Source: Phytophthora hibernalis
Lineage: Eukaryota; Oomycota; Peronosporomycetes; Peronosporales; Peronosporaceae
Direction of reading: 5' to 3'
Assembly: GCA_012656075.1 (NCBI GenBank)
Contig: JAAKBF010000032.1
Location: forward strand, 1 to 64,000
DNA: 64,000 nt
How positions within the stretch are numbered: position 1 is the first letter of the stretch; each line of letters starts with the position of its first letter. Both the position numbers and the translations under genes were made by a program. The notes beneath the pieces were generated by a model that saw only the letters and a program-made list of their open reading frames with translations, was not told the DNA's origin and did no database searches. This document shows, in pieces, positions 10,316-21,332 of this stretch.

Positions 10316-10495
10316 ACTCGGTGAAGAGAACAGGCCGACTTCAGTTCAAAAGCTACTGTTTCAAGAAACGAGACGGCTCGGTGAAAAGAACAGGCCGAGC
10401 CAAGTGGAAAATTTACTGTTCCAAAATTGTGACGGATCGGTGAAGACAGCAGGCCGAGCCGAGTTACAAACCTACTGCGTCAAGATTGCATGTAA
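10316..10495. repeat. Three 60-bp tandem repeats, each with a hairpin
   Basis: Three imperfect 60-bp units follow the chromodomain stop. Each has CTCGG or ATCGG, a purine spacer with AACAGG or GCAGG, then CCGA(GCC), and ends in a TACTG(T/C)-rich tail. In the middle unit GGCTCGG (10375-10381) pairs with CCGAGCC (10395-10401). The last unit has GGATCGG and CCGAGCC. The array lies between the convergent pol and antisense genes, so it may act in 3'-end formation or RNA recognition; the function is unknown. Confidence 0.75.
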
Positions 10496-10771
10496 ATTTG
10501 ATTACGAAATGGAGCACTAGAACCGAGATGGAAAATCACGCCGAGCTGGCAGCAACAACAACCGATAACCTGAGAAGAAGAGCTCGGCGAGTTTTCCTGC
10601 GACGCCATAGCAGCATGAGCCAAGATTACCATGCCCTAACCGAAGCCGAGTCAGCTTGGCGATCCGCAAAATCACGGCCAAAGATGGAAGTGGAAGGCGA
10701 AGCACCGCGCAAATTGAGTGAGCCAAGAGAGTCCACCGGAGATCGAGAACCAGGAACATCAGAGTCCAAAG
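10496..10771 (+). other. Spacer between pol and antisense ORF, element I
   Basis: The plus frame is open from 10486 to 10875 (129 codons) and is rich in Arg, Ser and Glu, but I see no domain, and it overlaps the C-terminal end of the antisense ORF. The start of the spacer (CATGTAAATTTGATTACGAAATG) resembles the same place in element III, near 25070-25100 on the minus strand. The spacer is thus an old part of the element. Whether it codes is undecided. Confidence 0.4.
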
Positions 10772-13765
10772 TCACGCTGAGTTCGCCCTCGTCTTGGCCA
10801 GAAAAGATGTCGATTCCGGCACGATTTTCACGTAGAGGGGCATTGATAGGAGACGACTCGGCGCAGGCTTGTTGAGATCCACATTGTCTTCTACCGAGTT
10901 TTCAATCACACTGGGGTCCACACCAGCAGGAAAAATACCAAGAAATCCACATTGCGAAATCAGAAGCACGTGTTGAAGTAGTGACTAGCCGGGTCGGTTA
11001 ACCACCATGCGCGCCAGGACTCACTGAGATCAACTTGCCGAGCCGCTGAGACCCAATCCTCTGAATTTGCTATCCAAGGCAAGTTTAACATCGAATAAAG
11101 AGGCACCGAGGGTTCGAAAAGGAGCTCGGCGTCGACACGAGGAGCCAGGTCACCATCGCGAGTAGCAGTCACAGCCGAGTAGAGCTCATCAAAAATCGAT
11201 GAAACCAGCATGCGCAAAGCATCACCACGACGCTTACGTGCGAGTTTATACTGATTCCACAAGTCGAAGGCCTCCACGGTTTCTTCCACCGACGAAAATC
11301 GAGCGAGGTCAGGATGAAAACCCATAAGTACACTCGACTCAACGAGCCAGTGAGTCCGTTCCCACATGTCCACGTAATACCGAGTGTACGGGCCCGCCGA
11401 GTCAGGAAGCCCAGTTGGGCGATCTAACGTGTCGCCACGGATCTTAGTCCACCAATCCGCTATCATTTCCATGAGAGTCCTCGGAGGAGATTTGGAAGCA
11501 TCACGCTCTCGAGCTTTCAAAAGAACCGCAGGAGAGTCGAAAATGGGAACGTCAGGGAGCATACGACGCAACTGCTGACAAGGATGCTGAGGATGAAAAA
11601 CATCCATGAGAGATCGAATATGCTGAATGTAGGGGGAACAGTTGCTCGGCCTGCCACCGTCACCGTTGGAACTTGACCTGATTGCACCTCCAGAATCTGC
11701 TACCAGCACCGAGCCGAGCTGAAATGGAAGAAGGGTAGCTCTTGAAGTCGAGTCATTCCCGGCGACACCCGAGAATCGCGAGATGCTGCTTGAGAAGCTC
11801 GAGTTCGAAGCTGACCCATTGGGAGACACAGAATTGGCGGCAGAAAACCAGCAGGTTGATTCTCCGATCGCTTCTTACATTTGGAAGTAGATACCGAACT
11901 CAACTTCGTACCTTTGGAGCGAGATATCGAGCTCTTACGATGTGGTTGAACTGAAGCCGAGTGGGGAGGTGCGATCGCAGCAGCACCCTTGGAAATTACA
12001 TCCACCGAGTCAGAACTGGGTCGGCGGCGACGCTTCGAAGAATGAGACGAAGCTGAAGGAGAGCGATGTTTACGCTTATGTTTGTGGCGATGCTTGTGCT
12101 TGTGCTTCTTCTTCTTACCCGACTTGGTTTTCTTCGTTGACTCAGTGTGAGTGGGAGGCCCAGGTGGTACACGACTAACAGCCAAATAGCTCCTCATTTT
12201 TCTTGAGGCGGCACCTGGCTGATAACTAAACCAGTTGAATGTCCAGAAACCTCAGCCAAGTTGGTATCACTTTCGTCACTACTGGAGCAAAGGTTTTGAA
12301 CTCCGATGAGGGAGAAATCTTCACGCGCCCAACTTGGCTCAAGTCGGCTTCCGCGTCGTCATCCACTGATTCCGCAGCAGACTCTTCATCGGCGTCAGCT
12401 GACTCATTCATGTCCTGAGACGATTCATCCGAAAACTTGAGAGGATCAGCAGCCGAGCTGCCAGCGTTGAGCGAGGCCGAATGTTGACGATTACCCGAGT
12501 AATTTAGTCCAAGCACCTTCCGATCCGATGTGCCAAGAGTCTCCAGTAGCTGAGCATTTACTTGGCGAGCAGTACCAGCAGCCATACGCAAGGGGCGGCC
12601 TGAAGGTGATTTCAATTCCACGGAGCTAGCAGGAGGATTTAGCCGAGCTGGAGCCATGGATTGTAGGCCGGAACAAGCCTGTAGCCGAGTCACTTTACGG
12701 AGATTCACCGGGTTAGAATTGACCAATGGAGCAGACACTGGAACCGAACTAAGAATTGAAGTCGAACCCAATGGAGACGAAGTTGACAACGAAGTAGACG
12801 AGATTGGACCAACATCAGCCGAGTCCACATCCGTCTGCCGAGATCAAGCACCGAGGTGGAGTTTTCAACACTAGCATCTGGGCGAGTTGACGACAAAGTA
12901 ACAACAGGATCCTGCTGAATGGTCTGTGCTGGTAGAGACTCGGCGAGGTGATCGGAAGCATCAACCTCCAGCTCCATATCATTACCCATGGAAAGCGAAG
13001 TGACACTCGGCGGGGCTGGAGAATCATACTCGTCGACTCCGGTCGAATGAACATCACCTTCCGAAAAATACCCAGTGACAGCACTAGGGGTTGAGGCGAG
13101 GCTGAGATTGGAGCCAAGACGGAGAATGGGATACTGGAGCTGAAGGATGGAGTGTTTCACTGTCGACATCGCCATTTCCTCAGCTAAGAATGGGTCGGGA
13201 CCCCTAGCAGGGAATTGACCCTCTCGTATCCCTCCGCACCTGGAAGCGGGCGAGTGTATGGCTGCATAGATGGGCATACTGTACGTCTACGAGACACAGC
13301 CGCTATAAGAGATTTGGGATTGGCATATCGTCGCAACCGCTCATGGAACTTCCACCGGGTCACAGGAGTACGGCGAAGGGCTTCGATACTCTTGGCTCGT
13401 CGTGCCTGGGCGCGACCAGAACTCGACGATTGAGCAGCCGAGACGACCACTGCGGTGAGAGTCCTCGCAGATGTGGAAGACGCACCCGAAGCTATAGGAA
13501 CCGAGGGGAAGCGACATGGCGAGGACGAAGGATTAACTCGAGGGTCCGAGCCTCGTCTTTGGGAGTGACAGATATCTCCGGGAACTTCTCGGCTAATAAC
13601 CGGTAAAGACGAGCAATGACGAGCAAGTCGGCTGAAGCTAATCCCGGAGCTTCCACACCGCCAGCAGCAGCAGCAGCCATATGTGGATCATGCATTGGAA
13701 TGATCCCTTGGCGCTGAATCACTCGCTTCTGACGAAGGATGACGGCACGCTGATCGTGATTCAGA
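10772..13765 (-). pseudogene. aORF1: antisense accessory ORF of element I
   Basis: On the minus strand, from the N-terminal side: a helical piece (NHDQRAVILRQKRVIQRQG, about 13760), an Arg-rich part (13184-13450), a long Ser/Asp/Glu-rich region (12226-13277), a basic nuclear-signal-like tract KKKKHKHKHRHKHKRKHR (about 12110), and QLRTRASQAASRDSRVSPGM (about 11790). The conserved C-terminal domain follows with WERTHWLVESSVLMGFHPDL (about 11350), LLFEPSVPLYSML and SHYFNTCF (10960); a frameshifted tail runs to 10772. At least four frameshifts interrupt it. The same blocks recur in aORF2 and aORF4, always antisense and 3' of a chromodomain pol. I recognise no known family. The N-terminus is cut off at 13765. 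Confidence 0.75.
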
Positions 13766-14450
13766 GAAGGTTTGCGCGATTACGCAGTGGCCGGTTCCCG
13801 TATCCCAGAAGGACCTACGTAAGTGGCTTGGCCGAGCCAACTACTTGCACAAATACAGTGCCAATTATGCCGAGATGGCGCGGCCATTGACCAACCTCCT
13901 GAAGAAGGACACGGAATGGTCGTGGAACGACCAGGCTCAGCAAGCGTTTGAGTCTATCAAAAGAAGCTTGCAGAGCGCTCCGATCTTGGCTTTGCCAGAC
14001 GATGATCGCCTGTTCAGTGTGGTATGCGATGCATCGGACTTTGCCATTGGCTGTGCGTTTCTGCAAGTCGATGCCGATGGCAGAGAGCGAGTGGTCTCGT
14101 TCCAGTCGCGCGAACTAAAGGCGGCAGAGAAGAACTACCCTATCCACGACAAGGAACTTCTCGCGATGAAGTACACGCTGGTGAAATTTCGGGTACAACT
14201 GCTTGGCAGTAAACCCTTTGTGATCTACACAGACAATGCGTCTTTGCGGACTGCGACATCGTCGCCTCATGTCTCCCAACGCATGGCGCGGCGTCTCTCC
14301 TTCTTCGCGGAGTATAACTTCACGGTGGAGTACAAGCCAGGAAAGCAGAACGTCCTCGCGGACGCACTGCCGAGGACGAGGATCTGGCTGATTTTGTTAA
14401 GGCACTCGGTACGCCGAAAGCAGCGGTGAAGATGCGGCGAGTGTGAGCGT
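13765..14450 (+). pseudogene. Canonical gypsy RT-thumb/RNase H fragment
   Basis: It starts PVPVSQKDLRKWLGLANYLH (RT connection) and continues with NLLKKDTEWSWNDQAQQAF. A catalytic-looking RNase H follows: VVCDASDFAIGCAFL, IHDKELLAMKYTLVKFRV, VIYTDNASLRT and VEYKPGKQNVLADAL, with a frameshift near 14365. The sequence type differs from elements I, B and III and resembles the canonical elements at 1-2190 and 27283-29857. It separates two antisense ORFs of the other lineage that point away from each other, truncating the N-terminus of both. Confidence 0.85.
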
Positions 14451-14453
14451 CCC

Positions 14454-15175
14454 GTGTTTGGCGAGGAGGGGTTCGACGCATCAACGACTTTGCTCCGGGC
14501 TGAAGTGGTCGCCGAGCATGCGCCTTCGCTGCCTATTCCAGGACGGCGTGGCCTCAGCTCCCCGGCGGCCGGTCGTAGCCGCGCCAATTCGAGTGGTTAT
14601 TATCCCCAGCGACACTCGCTGAGTCCTCCTCACGACGAGGTTCCGGTCGAAGTTAATGAGACTGATGTTCCCGTCGACGAGTCACCTGATCTCGGGGTCG
14701 ATTGGTCGAGCTCCGTTGATCCTGACTTGGCGATTTCGTCAGCCGTTTTTGGTGAATTTATCTCTGGCCACGAGCTCTTCACTCGGTCGTATAAGTTCTT
14801 CGTCGAGTCCAGCATCTGGATCTGTGGCCTCCACTGACTCGTCGATAGAGTCGACCCCAGCAGTGATTTCGTCGAGTTCGTCTACCTCCGTGGCGACTCC
14901 TTCGCTGAGTTCCGTAGTCTCCGTTTCGGCTTCGACTAGCCCTACGGCGCCTCCTCCTCTCGGTTCCCCTCGACGTCGCCCTTCCCGAGCAGCAGCAAAG
15001 AATTTTGCTTGCATTACTCAGGCTGTCCTCGCCGACTTAGACGTCTTTGACGAAGATGCTTTGGATGGTTCGCCCAGTCCAGCTTCGCCGAAGGTGGCAG
15101 GGTCCATCCCTTCTGGTGATGTCGATCTTGGAGTCCCGCCGAACGAGACTAGCGATTCGCCGTCAACTTCTCAGC
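14454..15175 (+). pseudogene. aORF2, N-terminal half (element III antisense ORF)
   Basis: A Ser/Pro/Asp-rich reading frame with a frameshift near 14800 ends with a basic piece (SPRRRPSRAAAKNF) and an acidic one (DLDVFDEDALDGSPS). This composition matches the middle region of aORF1 (SGRPLRMAAGTARQVN near 12600). It is broken by the nested LTR element at 15176. Beyond that element the same frame resumes at 23380, and leaving out the insert and one target-duplication copy makes the two halves one open frame. The left end is truncated by the RNase H fragment. Confidence 0.7.
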
Positions 15176-15687
15176 TGTCCCGCACTGGGGCGCAAGGCCG
15201 ACGTGCCGGGCGTGCGGGAGAAGGGTTCTTCGAACGCTGCGACTGTTGAGCCGTATCTGGCCTAAGTTGTACCCGAAGAGTGGCACCAAGGGTGATGAGC
15301 GTCCCGTAGATGTGTCGTGCTCATTCGGTAAGTGGCGGAGGAGCCAGCACGTAGTACCCGGAGGAGACGAAGGATAAGCGAGGACGGAGGACACGGCCGG
15401 CTGGAACGCGACAAGGGCTTCTAGAGCGGCGGGGTGTCAGGTTGCAGGATGGAGGAACCCCCAGGCGTCGAGGTGAGTGAACGCGAAGGTTGTCATGCAT
15501 ATGGGCGTGCTCGGCGCGGAGCCGCCACCCCAGATTTATACTCAGTCGTGAATCTTCCTACTAGCACCCAAGTGAAGAACAAAAACAAACTTACTTTTAT
15601 TACTTTTACGCTACAGCCTTTGCCCCTCTCGAGCCCGTACTCCGCCCCGAACAGCAAGCCGCTGGCTAGGGAGGTGCGCGACATTTG
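15176..15687 (+). repeat. 5' LTR of nested element
   Basis: It starts TGTCCCGCAC and ends near GCGCGACATTTG. It matches 22866-23378 along its whole length, with a 10-bp extra piece near 15352 and lacking a 12-bp piece present near 23343 in the other LTR. It contains CAGATTTATACTC (about 15530), a possible TATA-like promoter. The 3' boundary is uncertain by a few bases because both copies share TTTG after the canonical CA. Confidence 0.85.
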
Positions 15688-16002
15688 GTGGAGAAGCAGG
15701 GTAGCTGCTTGCTATTTCCGTTAGGTGCAAGTCATGTGCTCTACCTGTTTGCTAAAGAAATCGTTCGTGTGGACCAGAGACTTTGCTGACCAAGCTAGGC
15801 CCGTGTTGCGACAGGTTCGACCCAAGTGTGCTTTCTTGGACGGTCGACTTCGTCTCGCAGCTTATCGTGTGGAGAACTGAGTTCAGCTCGAAGGTACTCG
15901 AATCTACGGAGAGAGAGAGTTCGCGTGGTGCTTCACTTACTCAGACCAAGGGAACAGTAGCGTCTGCTACTAGGTCGAGTGGAGTACAACTACTAGTCTA
16001 CG

Positions 16003-17420
16003 ATGGATTTAGGTGACGACAGGGACACTACCGGCTTCGGAGACGCCACCAGTGAGGCCGTCGCTGGCGAGGGAACGACAAGAGTTGCTACAGGACAGCA
16101 GGAAGTGACAAATCCGGCCCCGCCGGGTGGAGCAGTACCGAGTGAAGTTCCTATCGGAACCGGTGCTGATGTGCCGCCCGCCGCGAGCGCGCCGCTGACG
16201 AATACCCAGCGTCCTACTTTGACTCTGGAAGACTAGGAGCCGTGAGGAACGTGGTACAGCGTGCAGTGGCCAGCACCAACCGTTCTGTGGGTGACCCTAC
16301 GCAGCCTACAAGCGTTCCTGTGTTGACTCGATCAGGTTCGGCTCCGACAACTGGATTACGTCCTGTGGTGAGCGCTCCTACGCCTCGAGTGACTGCTTCA
16401 ACGGGAACTGTGACAGCTGGAGTGCCTTCAGCGATGGGCTCGAGTGGAGCTCCGACGGTGTTGCAGAGTCAGTCATATGTTATGCAGGCTGGGCAGGCGC
16501 CGTCAACGTTGCCTATCCAGACGTCAAGTGTTCCAGTGGTTCCGGAAGCGAGCGGGCTTATGAGTCAAGCTTTAATCGTGCAAGCTCCTAGACATGTCAG
16601 CCTACAACCTACGAATGGCGTGCCTAGTCCTCCGACTATGCAGCTTGTGCAAACTACTAACGGCGAGTGGTTCTGGCAAAGCGTGCCTCCGGTAGCGTTG
16701 TCTCATCAGTGGACGGGACAAGTACCTCAACAGGATTTGAGTGTTACGGCTAATATGGCCCAGCAAGAACCCGCGCTACCTGGCTTGGTTGGCTCTAGAG
16801 TGCTCAGACCCCCGCGGCCTACAAACCGACTAACACGCCTGCTACTCATAGGCGTATGTGAGCGGCTATTGCTTCTTACGGCGGATTCTCGATTGGCGAG
16901 ACGCCAAGCTATGCAGGATATGGGTACGCTGGTACTTACAATCAGCCTTATGGGACAGCTGGTGGAGCGACTCCGAGACCTACGTGGAGTACGCTGGCGG
17001 CTACTCTACCGGGAACTACTGTGACGAGTACTCCTGCTCCGAAAGTGCAAGCACCACCTCAAGGTGGGACCAGTGCGTATCCTCAGCAATCAGCGTCCTT
17101 GAAATTGACCTATGGTGGACAAGCGAACGCTACTCAATCGGCTGGACTTCAAGGTATGCCTTCTCGCATCAAGAACGCTGTCAGGTTGATACAACTGTTC
17201 TACTCTGATGCTTCGACTGTGGAAAAGGCTAGCTCGTTTTGGGAAGCGTTCGAACGTACCACGGTGGGGTTGCAGGAGTCGCTGCGGCTGAGTGCGTTTC
17301 GCGAGTGTCTTAAGGGCAAGGTCGGTGAAGAGTGGTGGATGTACTCGCAGATCAGTGACTTTGAAACGCTGAGAACTCGGTTCCACAACCTGTTCATACG
17401 CCGTTGCAGATGATTGAACG
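16003..17420 (+). pseudogene. gag of nested element, N-terminal and capsid-like parts
   Basis: ATG at 16003 (GGATTT context) opens an acidic, Ala/Thr/Pro-rich N-terminus that stops at 16236. A long Thr/Ser/Pro/Gln-rich low-complexity part continues in a second frame to about 17020. From 17150 the frame reads GMPSRIKNAVRLIQLFYSDA, FWEAFERTTVGLQESLRLSA and FRECLKGKVGEEWWMYSQI, a typical retrotransposon Gag domain. A frameshift at about 17400 separates it from the tail with the knuckles. Gag would build the particle. Confidence 0.75.
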
Positions 17421-18145
17421 TCTAAAGACTATGAGGCGTTCCTGAGGTATGTCTGCTGAAGTGTGGGCGGACCTGATTTCGAGTTTGTGTGAGTCGGCTC
17501 AATGCGACGACCCCAGATGCGCTATCAATACTTCTTGGCAGGACTTAGGAATAGCGAGTGGAAATCTGCACTGAGTACTTCAATGGTGAACTCTATCCCT
17601 CATGCACTGGCTGTACTACTTTACAAGAACATGCATCTGCCTGTGGAGAATGAAGCGGATTTCGCCGACGAGGTAGCGAAGAAGCCTACTTCGGAGAACG
17701 CTTTGATGCAGAGGATGGTGGACATGATGGAACAAACACAAATATTGTTGACTCAACAGAAGCAAACTCCATCTCGCTCGCCGCGATCCTCTCCGCGTCC
17801 TACCTACGTTGTTGCCGCATATGACGCTCCTGTGACTCAGAACGCTCCGCCTCCGACCGCTCCAACGCCACCAGTACCCCAGAGTGGAGGTGTCCGACTA
17901 GGACCTGATCTCTACACGCAGGAAGGTCAAGTGGTGTGTGGACGCTGCCACATTCTAGGGTGCAGCCGGATCACTTGCCGACGGAACAATTCCACGGGCC
18001 CAAACTGTCACGAGCGGGGCCACATAATTGCAGAATGCACGCAACCACGCCCACCGTACCAGGGCAGGAACTATGGAGGAACAGGTGGCCAGACAAGAGG
18101 TCCCCGTGCGTGCTTTCTGTGCAATGGCACCGATCATATGCCATA
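17420..18145 (+). pseudogene. gag C-terminal part with zinc knuckles, nested element
   Basis: The second half of the Gag domain (YFLAGLRNSEWKSALSTSMV) is followed by a Pro/Thr/Ser linker and then a cluster of Cys/His boxes at 17930-18145: CGRCHILGCSRITC, a damaged GPNCHERGHIIAEC, and CFLCNGTDHMP. These are CCHC-type RNA-binding knuckles. The frame ends at 18145. Confidence 0.75.
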
Positions 18146-18490
18146 GCAGAGAGGCACTGAACCAGCTCCTCGCGCGAGGGCGTGCCGCTTCTTCGTCGGC
18201 ACCCGCGCCTAGAACTGCTCAGGGCCAACAATGATGGGGGCAGGAGGAAGGGGAACGGAGAAGTGTCGCTTCTTCCTCTTGTCACTTGGACGACACAATG
18301 GGGAACGCTCCAGGATCCAATCAGGGAACGTTTGGTGAGGCTGGAGGACTTATGGAACACGCTGGAGAGGCCATGAGGCACCAGTGATGTACGAAACAAC
18401 GGAAACTACTTTGGGAGAAACGAATGGGGATATTTTATATATGACTATCGACGAACTGGTCGGGAAGGCGTCGCGCAGGACAGCTACTTT

Positions 18491-19373
18491 GTGCCGACTG
18501 AGGCCATGGCCAGAAAGGAAGTCGAAGACAAAAATGCATGGAGCTATTTGAATTTACATGAAGAACACTTCGCTGGAGATGGCGCCGAACAGGACAACTA
18601 CACTGTAGTGGCGAGCTCGACCGGAGATATACCAGAAAAACGATATTTGGAGAAGCACGGGAACTACAAGCCCGTCGAAGAAACGAGCGTTGCGCGTGAA
18701 GGGCACGTTGAGAGCAACGACTCGGCAGTGCACTCGAGTATAGTGCAGGAGAACGGGAACTACAAGCCCGTCGAGGAAACGAGTGTTGCGCGTGAAGGTC
18801 ACGTTGAGAGCAACGACTCGGCAATGCACTTGAGTACAGTGCAGGATTTGGAAGAGGATACTGCAAAAACCCTTCGTCGAGACTGAGGACGTTTACGTGG
18901 ACTTTAACGGAACGGCGCGCTCGGACGACGAGGGAAAGGAACGCTCTTCATACATTGACTTCGGGATCTCTCAGGAATCCAATACAACTACTGCGATAGC
19001 TTCCGAGCCATACGACGCGATCATGGAGGTCGTGCGAGTGGAGTTCGAGACACTGGCTAAATCTGACGAGATTAAACAGCCAAGTAGCGCATTAGAGTCA
19101 CTCAGTCAATATGTGGAGTGTATCAGAACGGGTGACGTGGGGAGCGTATCTACAAGCGCTACCGTCTCCGTGCTGGACGAAATGGAGAAACTCCCCAAGG
19201 AGGTCCGACTGGACGGCGAGCTGCATATGAAGGGGACACTATCATCCTCTTCTCCTTACACAAGGTTGTCCACACCTGAGGAACAGGGCGTTCTGGCAGG
19301 AGGACGCGCGAGTCGTCCCCGGGTCTGTTGTCTACACCCGAGTATTGGCTGCAGTGGTATCGAGACACGTTAG
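18491..19373 (+). pseudogene. Acidic region with a 96-bp internal duplication, nested element
   Basis: There are two frames, 18491-18886 and 18897-19373, without a known domain. They are rich in Glu, Asp, Ser and Thr. The first contains two copies of a 32-codon unit (starting 18661 and 18757) reading NYKPVEETSVAREGHVESND, almost identical at DNA level. Its place between the knuckles and the protease makes it a spacer of the Gag-Pol polyprotein. A further acidic frame at 19711-20157 carries on to the protease. Confidence 0.5.
18661..18850. repeat. 96-bp tandem duplication
   Basis: Two units start at 18661 and 18757 with GAACTACAAGCCCGTCGA and differ at only a few bases. The unit length is a multiple of three, so the reading frame is kept. 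Confidence 0.9.
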
Positions 19374-20075
19374 CTGTTTCCGAAGAGGCGAATCGTGCCA
19401 ATCGCGACTTTCGTGAGGTGCAACCTGCGGGCAACTTGGCCCGAGCGAACGGTACAGAGGGCTTACCATTGCCGACGACCATGACGTAGGAGGAGGATGT
19501 GACTCCTTCGAGGATGAAATTCGACGAGCCGGGCGCCCGCCGAGAAAACCTTCGGTCGTTGACCTTGACGTCGTGGAGGAAAATATTGTGATCGACCTCT
19601 TTGAACCCGAGGAGGACCGCGTCAGTTCTATCACCCCTATCACCGAACCTTGCTTTACGTTTGGCAATTTGCCAGCTCGACACCGTTCCCCGGTGAGATG
19701 AACGGTTTACTTGCTTGTGGAAGAAGAAGAGAAAGTCGTGACGGGTGACGCTACGAACTTAGCTCACGAGGGCGATCTCGAGGCCCGAAATCGCAGGATG
19801 GTGTTCTTTGAAGGCGGTAAGATCAAGAACAACTACTATATACACGTACTGACACTAACGAAGGTTCACTACGAGACTGAGGCTGAAGCCATCCGCTCCA
19901 AGATGCGGGTCCGCGAACTAAGTGCATCTGAGAAGCGTTCACTTGCAGAAGGTCGAAACCCAGGGAAGCGCGGCAAACATGTGAGCTTCGAGTGCTCCAC
20001 ACTGTTCTCTGAACGCTCGGAAGCGTTAGGCGACCCGGTACCGTCTCGAATGGACATAATGAGGCTGATCAGTAC

Positions 20076-20810
20076 GTGTACGTCGTCCGAGACCAACGTG
20101 ACCACGCCCGAAAGCGAAAACCCGGATTGTGTACGGTCACTAAGGATGAAGTCGTGACTGTCGAAAGCGATAACAACGATGAACCTTTGATTCCCGACGG
20201 GATGCGCGTGATCGGTTCTGTGGGTGGTGTAGAAGATGTGTCTGCCGGACACATCGACTGCCTCCCGGCTGAAATGCTGATTGACTCTGGGGCCATTGCG
20301 AGTCTAGTGAAGTATCGTGTGCTGCGTCGCCTTGATCTAGCCAACGCTCCTATGCGCCCGTATGAGGGTGGATTGAACGGTGTCTCAGGACACAAACTGA
20401 AGATAAAGGGAGTGATTGACTTGCCAATGCGCCTGGGCTCCAAGAGAAGTTGAGACCGTTCGCTGTGGTCGACCGACTACATGTGGATGCCATTCTAGGA
20501 ACGGATACTCTGAAGGCCTATCGAGCTGTTATTCACATGGACGAGAACACACTGACGTTGAAAGACACCAGCGAAGTGTTCCCTCTCGGGTCGCCTCGTG
20601 TCGAAGAAATGTACAATTCAAGGATTAGCTCTACCGTGCGGCTCCGACCCGGAGGTCAAGCACTTGTGGTCACTGACGTACAGGGAGAGGTACCAGAGGA
20701 CACCACCGTGCTGGTGGAAGGCTTCCCCGACCTAGATGGAACCGTACGCGTCGCGCACACTTTGTGCTATGTGCACGGTGAAAAGCTAGTCGTAGAAGTG
20801 TAACTCCTCT
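20076..20810 (+). pseudogene. Aspartic protease, nested element
   Basis: It reads AEMLIDSGAIASLVKYRVLR with the catalytic DSG near 20280, and GVSGHKLKIKGVIDLPM for the following strands. After a frameshift at about 20450 come LHVDAILGTDTLKAYRAVI and MDENTLTLKDTSEVF. This is the normal retropepsin pattern (DSGA, then ILG-x-D). It would process the polyprotein. The tail to 20803 is a beta-rich spacer before the RT. Confidence 0.8.
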
Positions 20811-20824
20811 ACGCTAGACGGGGT

Positions 20825-21332
20825 GTGATCAAGAGAGGAACAAGAGTGGCTGCAGCTACGGTAGTCCCTGATTCGGCTTTCGCTTCAGAGACTGAACCCC
20901 AACTGGTAAGCGTTCCCTCATCGTCTAAGGCGACTTCGGCTGAATACGCGTGGGTGGACTCTGTCATCAGTACGGTCGCTGCCAACTTAACCGAGTCGCT
21001 CAACCCTATGCCGGAACTATCTAAGGTTATTCATGAAGACCTAGATGTTGATTTCTCTGGACCCAAACTTGGAGAAGAGCAGCGTGAACTCATGCGCGGG
21101 TTGTTGACTTCGTTCCGGGATATGTTCGTGGAGACTTCAATGACGCCTGGTAGAACGGATCTGCTTAAGTTCTCTATCGATACGGGAACGCATCCGCCGA
21201 TGAAACAGCGCCCGTACAGGGTTTGCAAGGCCGAAGGAGATGTAATGGAGGCTGAGCTTCAGCAATATCTTGACTTGGGTCACATACGCCCGTCGACGAG
21301 CCCGTGGGCATGCCCAGTGGTGATGATTCGCA
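20825..21332 (+). pseudogene. RT N-terminal stub, nested element
   Basis: After a spacer (ATG is not needed, since the frame is open from before 20825) the frame reads ELMRGLLTSFRDMFVETSMT, FSIDTGTHPPMKQRPYRV and YLDLGHIRPSTSPWACPVVM, the classic start of a gypsy RT. At about 21332 the sequence changes without a stop into the integrase N-terminus. The palm, the thumb and all of RNase H, roughly 1.3 kb in a full element, are missing. Confidence 0.8.

Larger units (their letters stand above)
2395..13765 (+). mobile_element. Element I: dual-RNase H Ty3/gypsy element with antisense ORF
   Basis: In order on the plus strand: gag N-terminal part, gag capsid-like domain, zinc knuckles, aspartic protease, long linker, RT, degenerate RNase H, second RNase H, linker, integrase and chromodomain (stop at 10245). 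Three 60-bp hairpin repeats follow. A convergent antisense ORF, aORF1, then fills 10772-13765. No LTR is visible at either side: the left end meets an RT fragment at about 2390, and the right end is cut by a foreign gypsy fragment at about 13765. Pol is one frame for most of its length, with few stops. The motif GCCGAGT/ACTCGGC recurs throughout. Confidence 0.85.

Noticed and set aside
11384..12178. Plus-strand frames opposite aORF1
   Set aside because: The minus strand shows blocks shared with three other copies; the plus frames are not shared.
15434..15724. Frame within the nested element's 5' LTR
   Set aside because: Present in both LTRs because they are copies; low complexity, no domain.
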